Assembly (NCBI RefSeq): GCF_030867145.1
Contig: NC_134419.1
Location: forward strand, 1,984,001 to 2,048,000
DNA: 64,000 nt
Reading direction: 5' to 3'
Origin: Opisthocomus hoazin
Taxonomy: Eukaryota; Chordata; Aves; Opisthocomiformes; Opisthocomidae
Shown: one piece after another, positions 34,731 through 45,400 of the stretch
How positions within the stretch are numbered: the stretch's first letter is position 1
Layout of the letters: every line of letters starts with the position of its first letter
Program-made: the position numbers and the translations under genes
The notes under the pieces: model-generated
Told to the model about the DNA's origin: nothing
Seen by the model: only the letters and a program-made list of their open reading frames with translations
The model's database searches: none

Positions 34731-35392
34731 GAATCACAGAATCATAGAATCATAGAATCATAGAATCATAGAATATAGAATCATAGAATCACAGAATCAT
34801 TAAGATTGGAAAAGACCTCCAAGATCATGGTGAGGGGACTGGAGCATCTCTCCTACGAGGAGAGGCTGAGGGAGCTGGGCTTGTTCAGCCTGAAGAAGAG
34901 AAGGCTGCGAGGGGACCTTAGAAATGCTTATAAATATCTGCAGGGTGGGGGTCAGGAGGATGGGGCCAGACTCTTTCCAGTGGTGCCCAGCGACAGGACA
35001 AGGGGCAATGGGCACAAACTGGAGCATGGGCAGTTCCAGCTGAAGATGAGGAAGAACTTCTTCCCTCTAAGGGTGACAGAGCCCTGGCCCAGGCTGCCCA
35101 GGGAGGCTGTGGAGTCTCCTTCTCTGGAGATATTCAAGACTCTCCTGGACACAGTCCTGTGCAGCCTGCTCTGGGTGACCCTGCTTCAGCAGGAGGGTTG
35201 GACTGGGTGACCCACAGAGGTCGCTTCCAACCCCTACTATTCTGTGATTCTGTGATTCTGAGATCATCAAGTCCAGCTGTCCACCCAACACCACCATGCC
35301 TGCTAAACCATGTCCTGAAGTGCCACGTCTATACGTTTTTTGAACCCCTCCAGGGGTGGGGACTCCACCACCACCCCAGGCAGCCTGTTCAA
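34731..35392 (-). mobile_element. CR1 LINE (second subfamily), split by a younger CR1
   Basis: The 3' part is 34731-34828 with an expanded tail of about eight 8-bp units (ATCATAGA type). The rest resumes at 35261 with AGATCATCAAGTCCAGCTGT and runs to the GGGGTGGGGACTCC region. Confidence 0.92.
34829..35260 (+). mobile_element. Young CR1 LINE inserted into an older CR1
   Basis: From GGTGAGGGGACTGGAGCATC to the ATTCTGTGATTCTG tail. AGATCAT flanks it on both sides (34822-34828 and 35261-35267), a 7-bp target-site duplication. Confidence 0.93.
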
Positions 35393-36227
35393 TTAATGCA
35401 TCTCTGTTCAGGAAAGACTTGGCTGGTTTGGTAGGTAGCAATCCTGCAATCTCCTTTAACAGAGCACTTCTCTAGTTTGTTTTCTAATCATTGTGCTCAA
35501 TGCTTGCTTAGATCTCTTACCCAGACCCCTCTCCCGCTGTGTTCATGGGATTTGACGTTCAGTGAAGCCGACGTTCAGTGAAGCCAGTCAAGACGCAAAC
35601 CGCAGCCTCACTTCTCACATCCTCTTCTACGAAACGCAGGTTTGGTTTCAGTCTCTGCTGCCGCGCGCAGCCCTGCCACCCCGTGAAGAATGCCTCATCT
35701 TCCCTCTTAAAGTTCATCCTCCTGAAGGCGAAGGGATGCAAGAGGCTCTACCAAAGAGCATAGTTTGTTATGAGTATTCCTACTTTCACCGCGTGGCCGT
35801 GTCATCTGCAGTCATTGCTCCGTTGCCGCGTTTTCAGAAGGCTTTTGCTGATCCAGGCATTTATTTGCAGCTTTGCTTGCAGACGTTGGTCACCACCTGG
35901 GCTTTGATCTTTTGTCTCTGCCGTCAGAAATCCCCCGAGTTCTGCTGCTGTTCTTTAGCTTTGTGAAACATGAAAGCTTTTAATCCGGTTCTAGTCTCTG
36001 CAGCGTATTTATCCGCCACTAAACCTCTTCCATGATTTAGGGACAGCCAAATGCTTACAAACCTTCCAGCACGGAGCAGTCTGGCAAACGCACATGCAGA
36101 GTAGAAATGATGGCTCAGACAACGCTTCTACTATCTTCACGTTCTCGTACTGTTCCTGTTTCCAGACGCTACACGGTGCTTTTGGACTTTAGGCTTTACT
36201 GGAGGTAGTAATCGTTGCTGTTCAGAC
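35393..36227. other. Intergenic, unannotated
   Basis: Unique sequence with a short repeat GACGTTCAGTGAAGCC near 35555-35585. No gene recognised. Confidence 0.4.
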
Positions 36228-36362
36228 TCTGTGGATAAGAAACGGAGGCAAAGCGACTTGGCCAAGGTCACGCAGCCAGCCCGTGACTCAGCTGAGGGTA
36301 AAACTCAGCTCTCCGGCGCTTCAAACACTCAACCAGAACCCGTGCTACGCCCTCCTGCAGAA
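36228..36362 (+). mobile_element. MIR / CORE-SINE relic
   Basis: GACTTGGCCAAGGTCACGCA followed by GCCAGCCCGTGACTCAG and later AACCCGTGCTACGC closely follows the core of mammalian MIR (GACTTGCCCAAGGTCACACA ... CCCGTGCTCT). An ancient tRNA-derived SINE, rare in birds. Confidence 0.6.
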
Positions 36363-36409
36363 AGCACGGCAATGGTAGCAGAGCAGCAGCAGAACTGATT
36401 TTCAATTGT

Positions 36410-36495
36410 AGCTATGGATGCATATTTAATGCGTAATTTATTACGTGTTAAGTTTGTTTATTACGTATTTATTATGTGTTTCATTTAATTAATTT
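36410..36495. repeat. AT-rich tract with TTATTACGT-type repeats
   Basis: Three imperfect copies of TTTATTACGT/TTTATTATGT within 60 bp. Confidence 0.6.
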
Positions 36496-37004
36496 TCAAG
36501 CATCGTTTTTGAAGGGGATAGTAAGTAAAAAGAGCCAAAGGGAGAGTGTCTCTGACCTGTCGGCGTCTCCTCCGGCAGAGCTGAGGGCTGGCGCCCGAGC
36601 GCGATGACGAGCTCACACCCGATACACCCTGCGCTGACGGGACGGAGATAAGAGCAGGCACTGAATGGCTCTGCTGTCCTCTGAGCCTGCTGAAGCTTTG
36701 CAGAGTCTACACCCGATTTCTTACTGCTTTTTAATGTCTTGTCTCCTTCCACTTGTATAAAAAGATCCTTTCACTGAGGTCGTGTTCGAGCTGTGAAAAG
36801 CCATGGGACACGGCGTCATGGAGCATCCCTCTGGGTCAGGAGGTCTTCTGCTTTGCTGTTGGATTCCATTACACTTGGATGTGTGGGCAGCTGCTGGCTC
36901 GCACCAACGCTCCTCTTGCTGAGCTCTTCCCCGGGCTGGTGTGGGACATCTCTGCGGGCCGCCAGCTGCCTCTGAGCAGGGACACCGAGCTCAGGGGACA
37001 CGGG

Positions 37005-37296
37005 GCCTCCACCCCTGTACATCAACAGACGTGGGGCCACCACCCCTGTACATCTACAGACATGGGGCCACCACCCCTGTACAAGGGACACGGGGCCACC
37101 ACCACTGTACATCAAAGGATGTGGGGCCTGTACATCAAGGGACACGGGGCCACCACCACTGTACATCAAAGGACGTGGGGCCACCACCCCTGTACATCAA
37201 CAGACATGGGGTCACCACTTCTGCACCCCAAAAAACCTGCCTTGTACATCAACAGACATGGGGTCACCACTTCTGCACCCCAAAAAACCTGCCTTG
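37005..37296. repeat. Minisatellite, about 33-bp unit, ending in a 52-bp duplication
   Basis: GGGGCCACCACCCCTGTACA repeated about six times, then two near-identical copies of a segment with GGGGTCACCACTTCTGCACC and CAAAAAACCTGCCTTGT. Confidence 0.9.
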
Positions 37297-38016
37297 TGCA
37301 AGCTTCCCCCCTCCAGCTTCCACAGCAGCGGCTTTCTCCGTGTTACTCATTCGGCACTATCACCAAACTTAGAAATAGGTTTAGAAAATACCAATATCAG
37401 CAATCAGAAAGCATGAAATATTTGAGGGAGGGAGCAAACCCTAAGATATGAAAATAAGTGTACCGAGAACGACATCGTGACTGGATTCAAAACACTGGGC
37501 CACCCACATATTCCAGCGTTGCCTGTACGAGGCTCTCGGTGTCGGGCTTGCACGCATATCACTCAATTCCCGTCACTCAGGATGCTGGTTTGCATCCCAA
37601 AGTACCACACTTGGTGGAAAGCAGGCACAGGTGGGACGCAGAGGGCTTTCCGAGGGCAAAGCAGAGCGAAGAGCACATCTGACAAGTAAAGAATCGGAAA
37701 CCAAGGACACAACGTGGCATTGGGATGTTGGACCATTATAAAAATTCCTGCTGTCTTCACGCACCGGTTGATTCACCCGATGAGGAACTCCTTGGCGGGG
37801 GCGAGGGTCGTGGGGATCCACCCCAGAACAAGCCTGTCACCTCTTCTACACTGCTGGTAGACACAAGCACTGTCCGTACGGGTTAGAAGGGACGGAGAGG
37901 GGGAACTGTATTGTACATTAGAACAGAACAGAACCATTCAGTTGAAATATATAGGTATATACGTGCTCTCCTCCTTGCATTTTCCCCAGTAACCCGTCCA
38001 TATCTACCAGGCACAT
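37297..38016. other. Intergenic, unannotated
   Basis: Unique sequence; nothing recognised. Confidence 0.4.
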
Positions 38017-38273
38017 GAAGGGGCAACGGGCACAAACTGGAGCATGGGAAGTTCCAGCTGAACACGAGGAAGAACTTCTTCCCTCTGAGGGTGACGGAGC
38101 CCTGGCCCAGGCTGCCCAGGGAGGCTGTGGAGTCTCCTTCTCTGGAGATATTCCAGCCCCGCCTGGCCGCGGTGCTGTGCAGCCGGCTCTGGGTGACCCT
38201 GCTTGGGCAGGGGGTTGGGCTGGGTGACCCACAGAGGTCCCTGCCAACCTGTGCTACCCTGGGATTCTGTGAT
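38017..38273 (+). mobile_element. CR1 LINE 3' fragment
   Basis: From AAGGGGCAACGGGCACAAAC to GGGATTCTGTGATCC. Confidence 0.93.
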
Positions 38274-38911
38274 CCATGCACCCACGCAAAGGACAAACAC
38301 CTCCTTCGGCGCCCGAGGAGTCCATGGGAGCTTTGCGGTGGATGGAGCACGCGTGCACGGGGAGAGCGGGGCAACGTTTCACTGCTGCATGCGGGGAGCT
38401 GCGGAGCAGGAGAGGAGCTGTGCCCCCTCCAACTGCAGATATATTTGCAGGTATCTGTCCTGGAGCGAGTGAGCAGGGCTGGGAATTCAGCCAGAATGTA
38501 CCTGAAATGTCAGGCCAGGCTTTCCACCTCACCTGCCGACCAGACAAGAGTTTTCCCTCACAGGGTTGGGTACTTCAGGCGGTACGGGCAGCGCGAGTCT
38601 CAGGATGTGGACGTTGAAAAAAAAACCACCTTCCCCAGCTCACGTTTGGGCTGCTGATAGTGTGTGGCTGTTCTTTTACAATTTCCTTCCTGCACAGGCA
38701 GCAATCACTAATTTTAGACTCGCTTACATGCGAAAGTCACATTTCTGGCTTGGAAAGAATTTGCTGCTTCTGAAGAAGAACCCTACCCCGTCTTGGCAGG
38801 TAACTACTGCTCTGTGAACTGAAGGGATGGAGCTTTGGGTTGCTGGAAGGGAACAAGCGCAGTGCACAGCAGTGTCGGTTCGAAGGTATCCGGGAGTAAA
38901 CAACAAAATCA

Positions 38912-39172
38912 CCGGGTCACAGCATGGCAGGGGTTGGCAGAGACCTCTGTGGGCCACCCAGCCCAACCCCCTGCCCAAGCAGGGTCACCCACAGCAGGCT
39001 GCACAGGACCTTGTCCAGGCGGGGCTGGAATATCTCCAGAGAAGGAGACTCCACAGCCTCCCTGGGCAGCCTGGGCCAGGGCTCCGTCACCCTCAGAGGG
39101 AAGAAGTTCTTCCTCGGGTTCAGATGGAACTCCCCATGCTCCAGTTCGTGTCCATTGCCCCTTGTCCTGTCG
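38912..39172 (-). mobile_element. CR1 LINE 3' fragment
   Basis: GGTCACAGCATGGCAGGGGT to CCCTTGTCCTGTCG. Confidence 0.92.
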
Positions 39173-39700
39173 ACCCATTCGTGCCACAGCCGTTAGAGCA
39201 ACGCACACCACGCCCAGCAAAAGTTGAAAGAAAGATTATCATCTCCAGGTTTAGCAGTTCTGCTGCAAAAAGTGATTTCATAATCAGACAGCGGGTAACT
39301 CTCTAGAGGTTATTCTATGTCGGTTGGCGTTTACAGGAGTTTTGTAACTCTCCAGTCTTGCCGAAACTTGCCAAGTCTTTCTCTCACTGTTTCACATCTT
39401 TTGGTTTGGTTACGCAGAGCCAGGAGACCCTTTTGCCTTTCAGCGTGCCGGAGCCACACGGCTTTGCTGGTCCGCAGGGCATGGTGGGAGACCTGGTCCC
39501 AGCTGCCCAAGGCAGCGAGCACAGGGCCCTCCTGCCCTCCCCAGCAGCTCGCGGGGAGCTCCGCAGGGCTCTGACACAGCCGTGGGTGTGCACGGGTGTG
39601 CAGGGGTGTGCATGGGTTCTGTGCGTGGGTGTGCAGAGGTGGCTGCGGCTCTGGCACCAGCAGCTCTCCCCACCCCAACCACACACGGTGTCACCTCTGC

Positions 39701-39986
39701 CAGTGGTGCCCAGCGACAGGACAAGGGGCAACGGGCACAAACTGGAGCAGAGGAAGTTCCGTCTGAACATGAGGAAGAACTTCTTCCCTCTGAGGGTGCC
39801 GGAGCCCTGGCCCAGGCTGCCCAGGGAGGCTGTGGAGTCTCCTTCTCTGGAGATATTCCAGCCCCGCCTGGACAAGGTCCTGTGCAGCCTGCTCTGAGTG
39901 ACCCTGCTTGGGCAGGGGGTTGGGCTGGGTGACCCACAGAGGTCCCTGCCAACCCCAACCATTCTGTGCTTCTGTGATTCTGTGAA
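39701..39986 (+). mobile_element. CR1 LINE 3' fragment
   Basis: From CCAGTGGTGCCCAGCGACAG to the tail near 39986. The region just before it (39590-39640) has GTGTGCA-type short repeats. Confidence 0.93.
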
Positions 39987-40152
39987 ACCCAGCCTCTGCT
40001 GGGACATAAAAGCTGGGAGAGAAGGACGGGCAGAGCAAACCTCACGGAGAGCACGGAGCGCTCAGGCATTTTACGGAGTATCATAAGCTTCTTGCGTGCT
40101 TGTGTTCCTGCAAAGCATTCGGAATGTTTGCTGTGAGTGTGTGAGCAATCGC

Positions 40153-40962
40153 AGACTCACAGGATGGTTTGGGCTGGAAGGGACGTTATAGATCACCTCG
40201 TCCCAACCCCCTGCCACGGCCAGGGACCCCTTCCCCCAGCCCAGGTTGCTCCCAGCCCCGTCCAGCCTGGCCTTGAACCCTGCCAGGGGAGGGCAGCTAC
40301 AGCTTCTCTGGGCAGCCTGGGCCAGGGTTCCACCATCCTCACTGTGGAAAATTTCCTCCTCCTATCTCATCTAAACCTCCCCTGTTTCAGCTTGAAGCCA
40401 TCACCCCTTGTCCTGTCACTCCATGCCCTTGTCCCAGCCCCTCTCCCGCTCTCTCGCAGCCCCTCCAGGCCCTGGCAGCTGCTCTAAGGTCCCCCCGCAG
40501 CCTTCTCCTCCCCAGGCTGAGCAGCCCCAGCTCTCCCAGCCTCTCCTCCCAGCAGAGGGGTTCCAGCCCTCGGATCATTGCTGGGGCCTCCTCCAGTCCC
40601 GCTCCCACAGCTCCAGCTCTGTCCTGTGCTGAGGGCTCCAGAGATGGACGCAGGGCTCCCGGGGGGTCTCAGCAGAGCGGGGCAGAGGGGCAGAATCCCC
40701 TCCCTCACCCTGTGCCCACGCTGCTGGGGATGCAGCCCAGGGCACAGCTGCGGTATGGGCTACCAGCGCACGTGGCTGGCTCATGTTGAGCTCCTGGTCA
40801 ACCAGCACCCCCGAGCCCTTCTCCTGGGGGCTGCTCTCCATCCATTCACAACCCAGCCTGTACTTCTACTTGGGGTTGCCCCGAGCCATGTGCAGGACCT
40901 TGCACTTGCTGAACTCCATGCGGGTCGCAAGGGACCACCCCTCAAGCCTGTCAAGGTCCGGT
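40153..40962 (-). mobile_element. CR1 LINE 3' fragment, third subfamily
   Basis: ACTCACAGGATGGTTTGGGC, a distinct 3' end, then the C-terminal reverse-transcriptase region up to CAAGGTCCGG. More diverged than the other copies. Confidence 0.9.
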
Positions 40963-41872
40963 GAATCCACGATCAGGTTCATCAGTGGATGGATGTGTAA
41001 TCCAACCTCCCACATTTCCAGGGGGTTTCTGGTTGCTTTGGGAACATTTTGTAAGTCCTGGGAAAGCTTGCAAATTATTTCTTGACTGCTCAGCAGTAAG
41101 GAGACTCCTGTATTTCATTTTTTGGACCTCAGAAGATCCAAATTCCCTGTCACGTGCCTGATAAATGCCACTTTGCTGTGCCACGTCGCACTTCACGCAG
41201 CACGGCAAGGCTGAGGCGGTGACAAGCCGCTGTCAGATGATAAATCCCTCACTCAGAATGAAGAATCTGTCCGGTGACCAATTCAGAGAGATTTTAAATC
41301 AGCCTGGCAGACGATGGAGGCTTGTTCTTACCTGACGTAGTTTTTGTGATTGAAGAGGAGGGAAAATGAAATTGGGTTCTTCTGTCAAACAGAAAAGATT
41401 TCGTGTTGTTGGTGTCTGCTGTACGATACACAAACCCTCCTCGGTGTGGTGTCTCTTCATTAGGAGCAATCCCAAGATATTTTACAGACTTCTTTCAGGA
41501 TGTCTAAAGCATCATTGCACCCATTTTAACTGCAATCAGCTCCAGGGATGAAATGCTCCAAATATTGAACAAGGGAATGGTTTTGAATTCTGACTGAAGC
41601 GTATTGCCTTCTGCAAAAATCCCCTCCTCTGGATTTCAGTTCTTGCGGGAATCCAAGTTTTACGGTTTTTGTGCTTCTGACAGTATGAGGTAAGTTTAAA
41701 ATTGTGATTTAACAGCCAAAGCATTTCAGGCAGCCACAAGAATTTGTATTTGATGAAGAGGGCAAATTTCAGATGTGGAGGTGTGCTCCAGTTCTGCCGT
41801 CTGCGATCCCAAAGGCTGGTACGTGGCACGGTCATCGCTTCGGTTTTTTGAATCACAACTACAAATTTTTTT
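40963..41872 (-). other. IL23R: 3' flank / inferred 3' UTR of IL23R
   Basis: Follows the IL23R stop on the transcript strand. No AATAAA was found, so the transcript end is not placed. Confidence 0.4.
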
Positions 41873-42493
41873 TCAAAACAATCCTCCTATGCTTTGCGGA
41901 AAGCAGGTCTTGATCTCCACCGAGTCCCCGTTCGCGGCCCTCAGGCAGGAGACCAGCTCGTCGGGGACCAGCGTCTGCTCCTGCGCGTCACCGGCCATCG
42001 CATGTCCCCACCGGTTCTCCAGGACGGAGCCTTGTCCACCCGGGGCTGAGCTGAACGCCTGGCTTTGCCCGCTCCGGCTGCTGTTTAAGATGAGGTTGAT
42101 CTTCTCCAGCAGACAGAGCTGGTGCCCCCCGCCCTCCCCGTCCCACAGCTGGGGAACGGGGCTCGTGTAGTCTCCAAAGAAGACGTTCATCTCCGGTTCG
42201 GGGAGGGCTGGGGAAGGCTGTGCTTGGTAAGCATTGGCAGCTACGTAGCCCAGCGGGTTCCCGTCAGACACCTGAGGTTTGTAGTCACTGATGGGCTCAG
42301 GGGCCATGATGCGGGCTGGTGCCACACTGCCCAGGCACTTCCCGTCCTCGGGGACGTCTCTGCTGGGCTTCCTTCTGGTGGCCACGTTCTTGTACTCCTC
42401 GTGCGCTGGCACCTCCTTGATTTCTGTAACTGCGGGGTCACTGGTGTCCAAGAACGGCTCATGGAAACTGTTACTTGTGAAATCGCTCTTTTC
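41873..42493 (-). CDS. IL23R: IL23R coding exon 14: cytoplasmic tail and stop
   Basis: Residues 600-805 and a TGA stop at 41873-41875. [10 protein letters not shown] (human DPMITEIKEI), DYKPQVS at 669-675 (human GYKPQIS, the STAT3-type YXXQ site), EKINLILN (human GELSLILN) and [13 protein letters not shown] (human EQTLLPDEFVSCL). A second YXXQ, YQAQ, lies at 688-691. The human C-terminal extension NRISLLEK is missing and the protein ends SIGGLF. Confidence 0.95.
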   Translation of the reverse strand, partial: EKSDFTSNSFHEPFLDTSDPAVTEIKEVPAHEEYKNVATRRKPSRDVPEDGKCLGSVAPARIMAPEPISDYKPQVSDGNPLGYVAANAYQAQPSPALPEPEMNVFFGDYTSPVPQLWDGEGGGHQLCLLEKINLILNSSRSGQSQAFSSAPGGQGSVLENRWGHAMAGDAQEQTLVPDELVSCLRAANGDSVEIKTCFPQSIGGLF

Positions 42494-45400
42494 CTGGAAA
42501 AAAAATTATAAATGTCGTAACAAACTGGCAAATTTTACCAATGGGAGAGCTATCAGCAGAGCAGCCCAAGGAAGAAATGGGGCAATGGCCTGTTGTCTTC
42601 ATCTTGTCTTCCAACTGTCCCATCCACTCCCCGCCCCCCGTGAAAGAGAGCACAGCGAGGTGGACGGGGGAAGACGGGGAGCGGCTGTGCCCCTCTCCAC
42701 GCTTCTGCACACACTCCAAGGGCGGCGTGAGTCAACCGTGGCCACCGAATAAATCATATGTTGAGGCAAGGTTTAAAGACCTCAGCCAAGCTGGGCTCCC
42801 ACGCGCCTTGCAGATGGCTGGGAAATGCTTCCTGATCAGTTCCTGGTCCCTTAGACCTTTATCCTCTTCTCATCCGTGTTTCTCACCACTCTGGAGCAAG
42901 CTTTAATCTGAGGGCAGACAGTGAAGAGAAGCTGGGAGGTGACGGTGCAATTACCTGGAGTGATTTCACCGCGTTGCTGTTTTCCACATGAGGAACGTCT
43001 TCAAACAGCCATTTCGGCAAGAGCGACACAACGGTGGCGTTAATTCTTCATCAAAAAGAAAAAATAATAAACCCTGAGACATTAGTCCATTTTATTATTC
43101 GTCACTTATTTCCACGCAGGATGAAACTGTCCCCTGGCAGAAGGGGCACACGAAGTGCATCCATCCTTCACTGGTGGGTGGGTTTCCCCAGTCAAACTCT
43201 AGCTCTTGGGTTGGGTTAGATGACCTCTAAAGGTCCCTTCCAACCCGAAGCATTCTAGGATTCTACGATCTTTCGATCTTATTCCTCCAGGTTTGATTCT
43301 GGAAGCTGAACCACTCTAGGTAAGTTCCTCATGGCTGTACTGGTCTGTAGGTGAAACTCTTGCTAAACTGGGGGCTGGGGGGAGGACCAAGCTATGTGTA
43401 CGAGCCAGAGGAGGCACACGTGCCCTGACATGGTGGAATCAAATACACAGCAGTAAGGAAAGTTGATTTTCCTACAGCCACAGCTGCTGCAGAAACGAAA
43501 ATCACTTTAAACCCAGAGATTTTCATTTCGCTGAGCTTGGCTGGCCTTCTGGTGCACTGGGAAAAGACACGGTCCCTGTCGCTGCTGAAATGCCCCTGTT
43601 TCACAATTACATCGAGGGCAGAAGAATTAGGTGGGGTTCAGGAACCGCAAGAGGCAGACCCTCGACACCGACTACCCCCAGGTCTCCTCCCCCCTCTCCC
43701 TCTCCCTCTTCTAGCTTTGTCGGGAAGATCTGACCAGTGGCTCTGTGCCACAGAGGTCACCCGTTGCCCCGGATCTGTGCCGGGACAGCAGTCCCTGGAC
43801 TCCTGGGCATCCCAGTCAGGCGGCAAACTGGGACAGCTGAGTGCTGGTTTGCGAGGGTGCCCAGCGAACAGCAGTTGGTACTAAAACCCATGATGAAGAT
43901 CCTCCTGGTTGAGCTTCCCAGCTCCTTTGCTCTCCAGTCTCTGCCTGCCCTAGGGGTCCAGGTGTGAGGGGCTTCAGCATCCCCCCCCCATCAAAACTGG
44001 GAGCAGCCAGTCCTCGGATAAAACTCACTTACAGAGGTTGGGTTTTCCCCTCTTTTTCTACCCCCGCCCGTACATCTCTACAGTACTACTGTGCGTCCCT
44101 CGGGCTGGCCTTTACAGAGGAATGATTTTTTCACTGTTTTTGTTGGTCTCTGCCTTACTGTAGAGCACACAACTGTCTTTTCACACAGCAACCTGGTCAG
44201 TGGGTGAAGCTGCCCACAGTCAGACAAGGCTGCCGTGAAAAGGACTGGTTTCTGCAGTTAATTTTTAAAATATTGTGGAAGAAAGGCACGAGTTGGAAAT
44301 CAGGAATAAAAATGTGGAGGAGAAAGTAATACCTTTTTCTGGCTGACTTTTTACACATCAGAATTACAAAAACAACTGATAATACGACCACGCTGAAGCC
44401 CAGTCCCAGGAAAACTCCAACGTCATCCTCTGAAAAAGGACAGAGAGGAAGGAGGTCGGTGGGGCAGCCCTGCTCCACCGCCCCATCCGCCACACCGCTC
44501 GTCGACGCGAAGGGCAGAGCCTTGCTGGAACAGCCTCCAGCGTTCCCCTCGCCCTTTGGCTCCCAACGCCGCGACGAAAGCCGAACCAGAGCCGCGCTGC
44601 CCTGCGAGCGGAGCGAATGGGCTGGGGGGTTGGCTCGCCCCAGCCGTGCCAAGAAGCGTGGCCATGGTGTCGAACCACCTCCCGCGCAGCCTCGCCTTCC
44701 AGAAACGCCGAAGCGAATTCTGCAGCTGACGGGGCTTTTGCTGTTGGTTTAACTACTGCAACAGATCATAAAGCAAACCTTCACCAGGAGGTGTGCAAGC
44801 CAGCGGCGTAACTGAGGTTAGAAAAGTGGAAGGGAAATGTTTAAATGAGTCTTCGGTTCAAACTACCAGGTCTAAAGAGTCTATCACTACTATGCTATAC
44901 GTTAATGCTACTTTATGTTTTCCTTGGTTTCTTATTGTAACACACATTATTAATTTTATTAATATTAATTATTAATATAATTTATTATTAAATTACATTA
45001 TATTAAAAGTCTCATGAGAAAGCAAAACTTGAGGCATGCGTTACGTGGATGGTTTTCATCCACGAGAGCGCTGCAGCCTTTCCTGCCACACGGCTCCTGT
45101 CCCCCATCCCGTGAAAAGCTGCTTTTCCAACGCAGCCCTTTTGACCTGTCCAAAGAGTAAGGGAGATTTCCCTTCCCCATCACCAGACGCTGCGGGCACC
45201 GCTCAGTCGAAAACATCCACTTCTGGTCAAGGGGAGAACCTGGCTTACCAAGTCGGAGCGACCGTCTGCTTACCGTGGGAGATCTCGCTGTAGGTGCTGC
45301 CCAGGAGCTGGTCCTCCGACGGGACTTCTTGAGCAGAGAGAGGGGAAAAATGTCCATAACTTCATTCGGAGGACAGCGGGTGATGTAGCAGCTATGGCTT

